Shown here one piece after another: positions 63,785-64,000 of a DNA stretch of 64,000 bases; position 1 is the stretch's first letter, and each line of letters starts with the position of its first letter. The notes beneath the pieces are model-generated. The model was not told the origin of the DNA, did not search any database, and saw only the letters and a list, made by a program, of their open reading frames with translations. Both the position numbers and the translations under genes were made by a program. This stretch comes from Mytilus californianus (Eukaryota > Mollusca > Bivalvia > Mytilida > Mytilidae): positions 87,837,995 through 87,901,994 of the forward strand of contig NW_026262690.1 of NCBI RefSeq assembly GCF_021869535.1. Direction: 5' to 3'.

Positions 63785-64000
63785 ATTTTAAATCACTGGA
63801 AATAGAAAGAAGCCAATTATGAAAATCTATTTTGGTGCACCAGCCATGAGCCTTGATTATCAAATGTAAACAAATTGGTAAAAAATAGATTAAATACATT
63901 AAAATAAAATCTTCTATACACTTTCAATGAACAAACTCATTTATACTCTGGAGAAACTATAACAAGTCTTGGGTCAAAGTCATTCCAATGTTTTAATGCA
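63785..64000. other. Flanking DNA outside the array, nothing recognised
   Basis: AT-rich sequence that does not match the monomers or modules. No ORF, RNA or repeat can be supported. Confidence 0.6.

Overview
The window is strongly AT-rich eukaryotic DNA with no convincing protein-coding gene. It most likely comes from a marine mussel (Mytilus or a close relative). The basis is recall, not a search: a sequence near 43,232-43,657 and again near 44,309-44,729 (phrases such as GTGATTGCCAATGAGACAGC and GGCGGGGTTAAACATCTTAG) matches a dispersed repeat I know as very abundant in Mytilus. A short module present in every tandem unit (TTCCGGAGCACCTGAGATCA) also resembles a common bivalve repeat.

Layout. 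Positions 1 to about 63,640 form one tandem array of 12 head-to-tail units of about 4.74 kb, all in the same orientation. Units start at a TTGGTTGATAATG landmark: 4712, 9482, 14253, 18971, 23750, 29706, 34442, 39231, 47887, 52622 and 57359. Unit 1 lacks its first ~50 bp because the window begins inside it. The array ends near 63,640, is followed by one decayed piece of the basic monomer (to ~63,784), then by non-array DNA. The other end of the array is outside the window.

Each unit is a higher-order repeat: eight diverged monomers of about 375 bp (A-H) with three foreign modules embedded in monomers. These are a 479-bp module in B that carries an 82-codon ORF, a ~1.1-kb spacer in F, and a ~0.2-kb leader between H and the next A. 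Eight monomers plus the three modules account for the whole unit length. Units 1-4 and 5-12 form two subfamilies. Within the second, units 7, 10 and 11 resemble one another, as do units 8 and 12, which points to unequal exchange and block duplication.

Three units carry a single-copy mobile-element insertion, each with target-site duplications: a 1,598-bp hAT-type element in unit 6 (8-bp duplication), a 3,878-bp element with ~488-bp terminal inverted repeats in unit 9 (5-bp duplication), and a 1,548-bp CAGTG-ended element in unit 12 (5-bp duplication). All three lie in the 1.1-kb spacer, and two are about 20 bp apart in unit coordinates. The unit 9 element contains further nested repeats. None of the three has a visible transposase ORF, so they are probably non-autonomous.

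The short ORFs repeated through the array appear to be by-products of repetition. Changes among the 12 copies of the best one (82 aa) are mostly amino-acid changing, as expected without selection on protein sequence.
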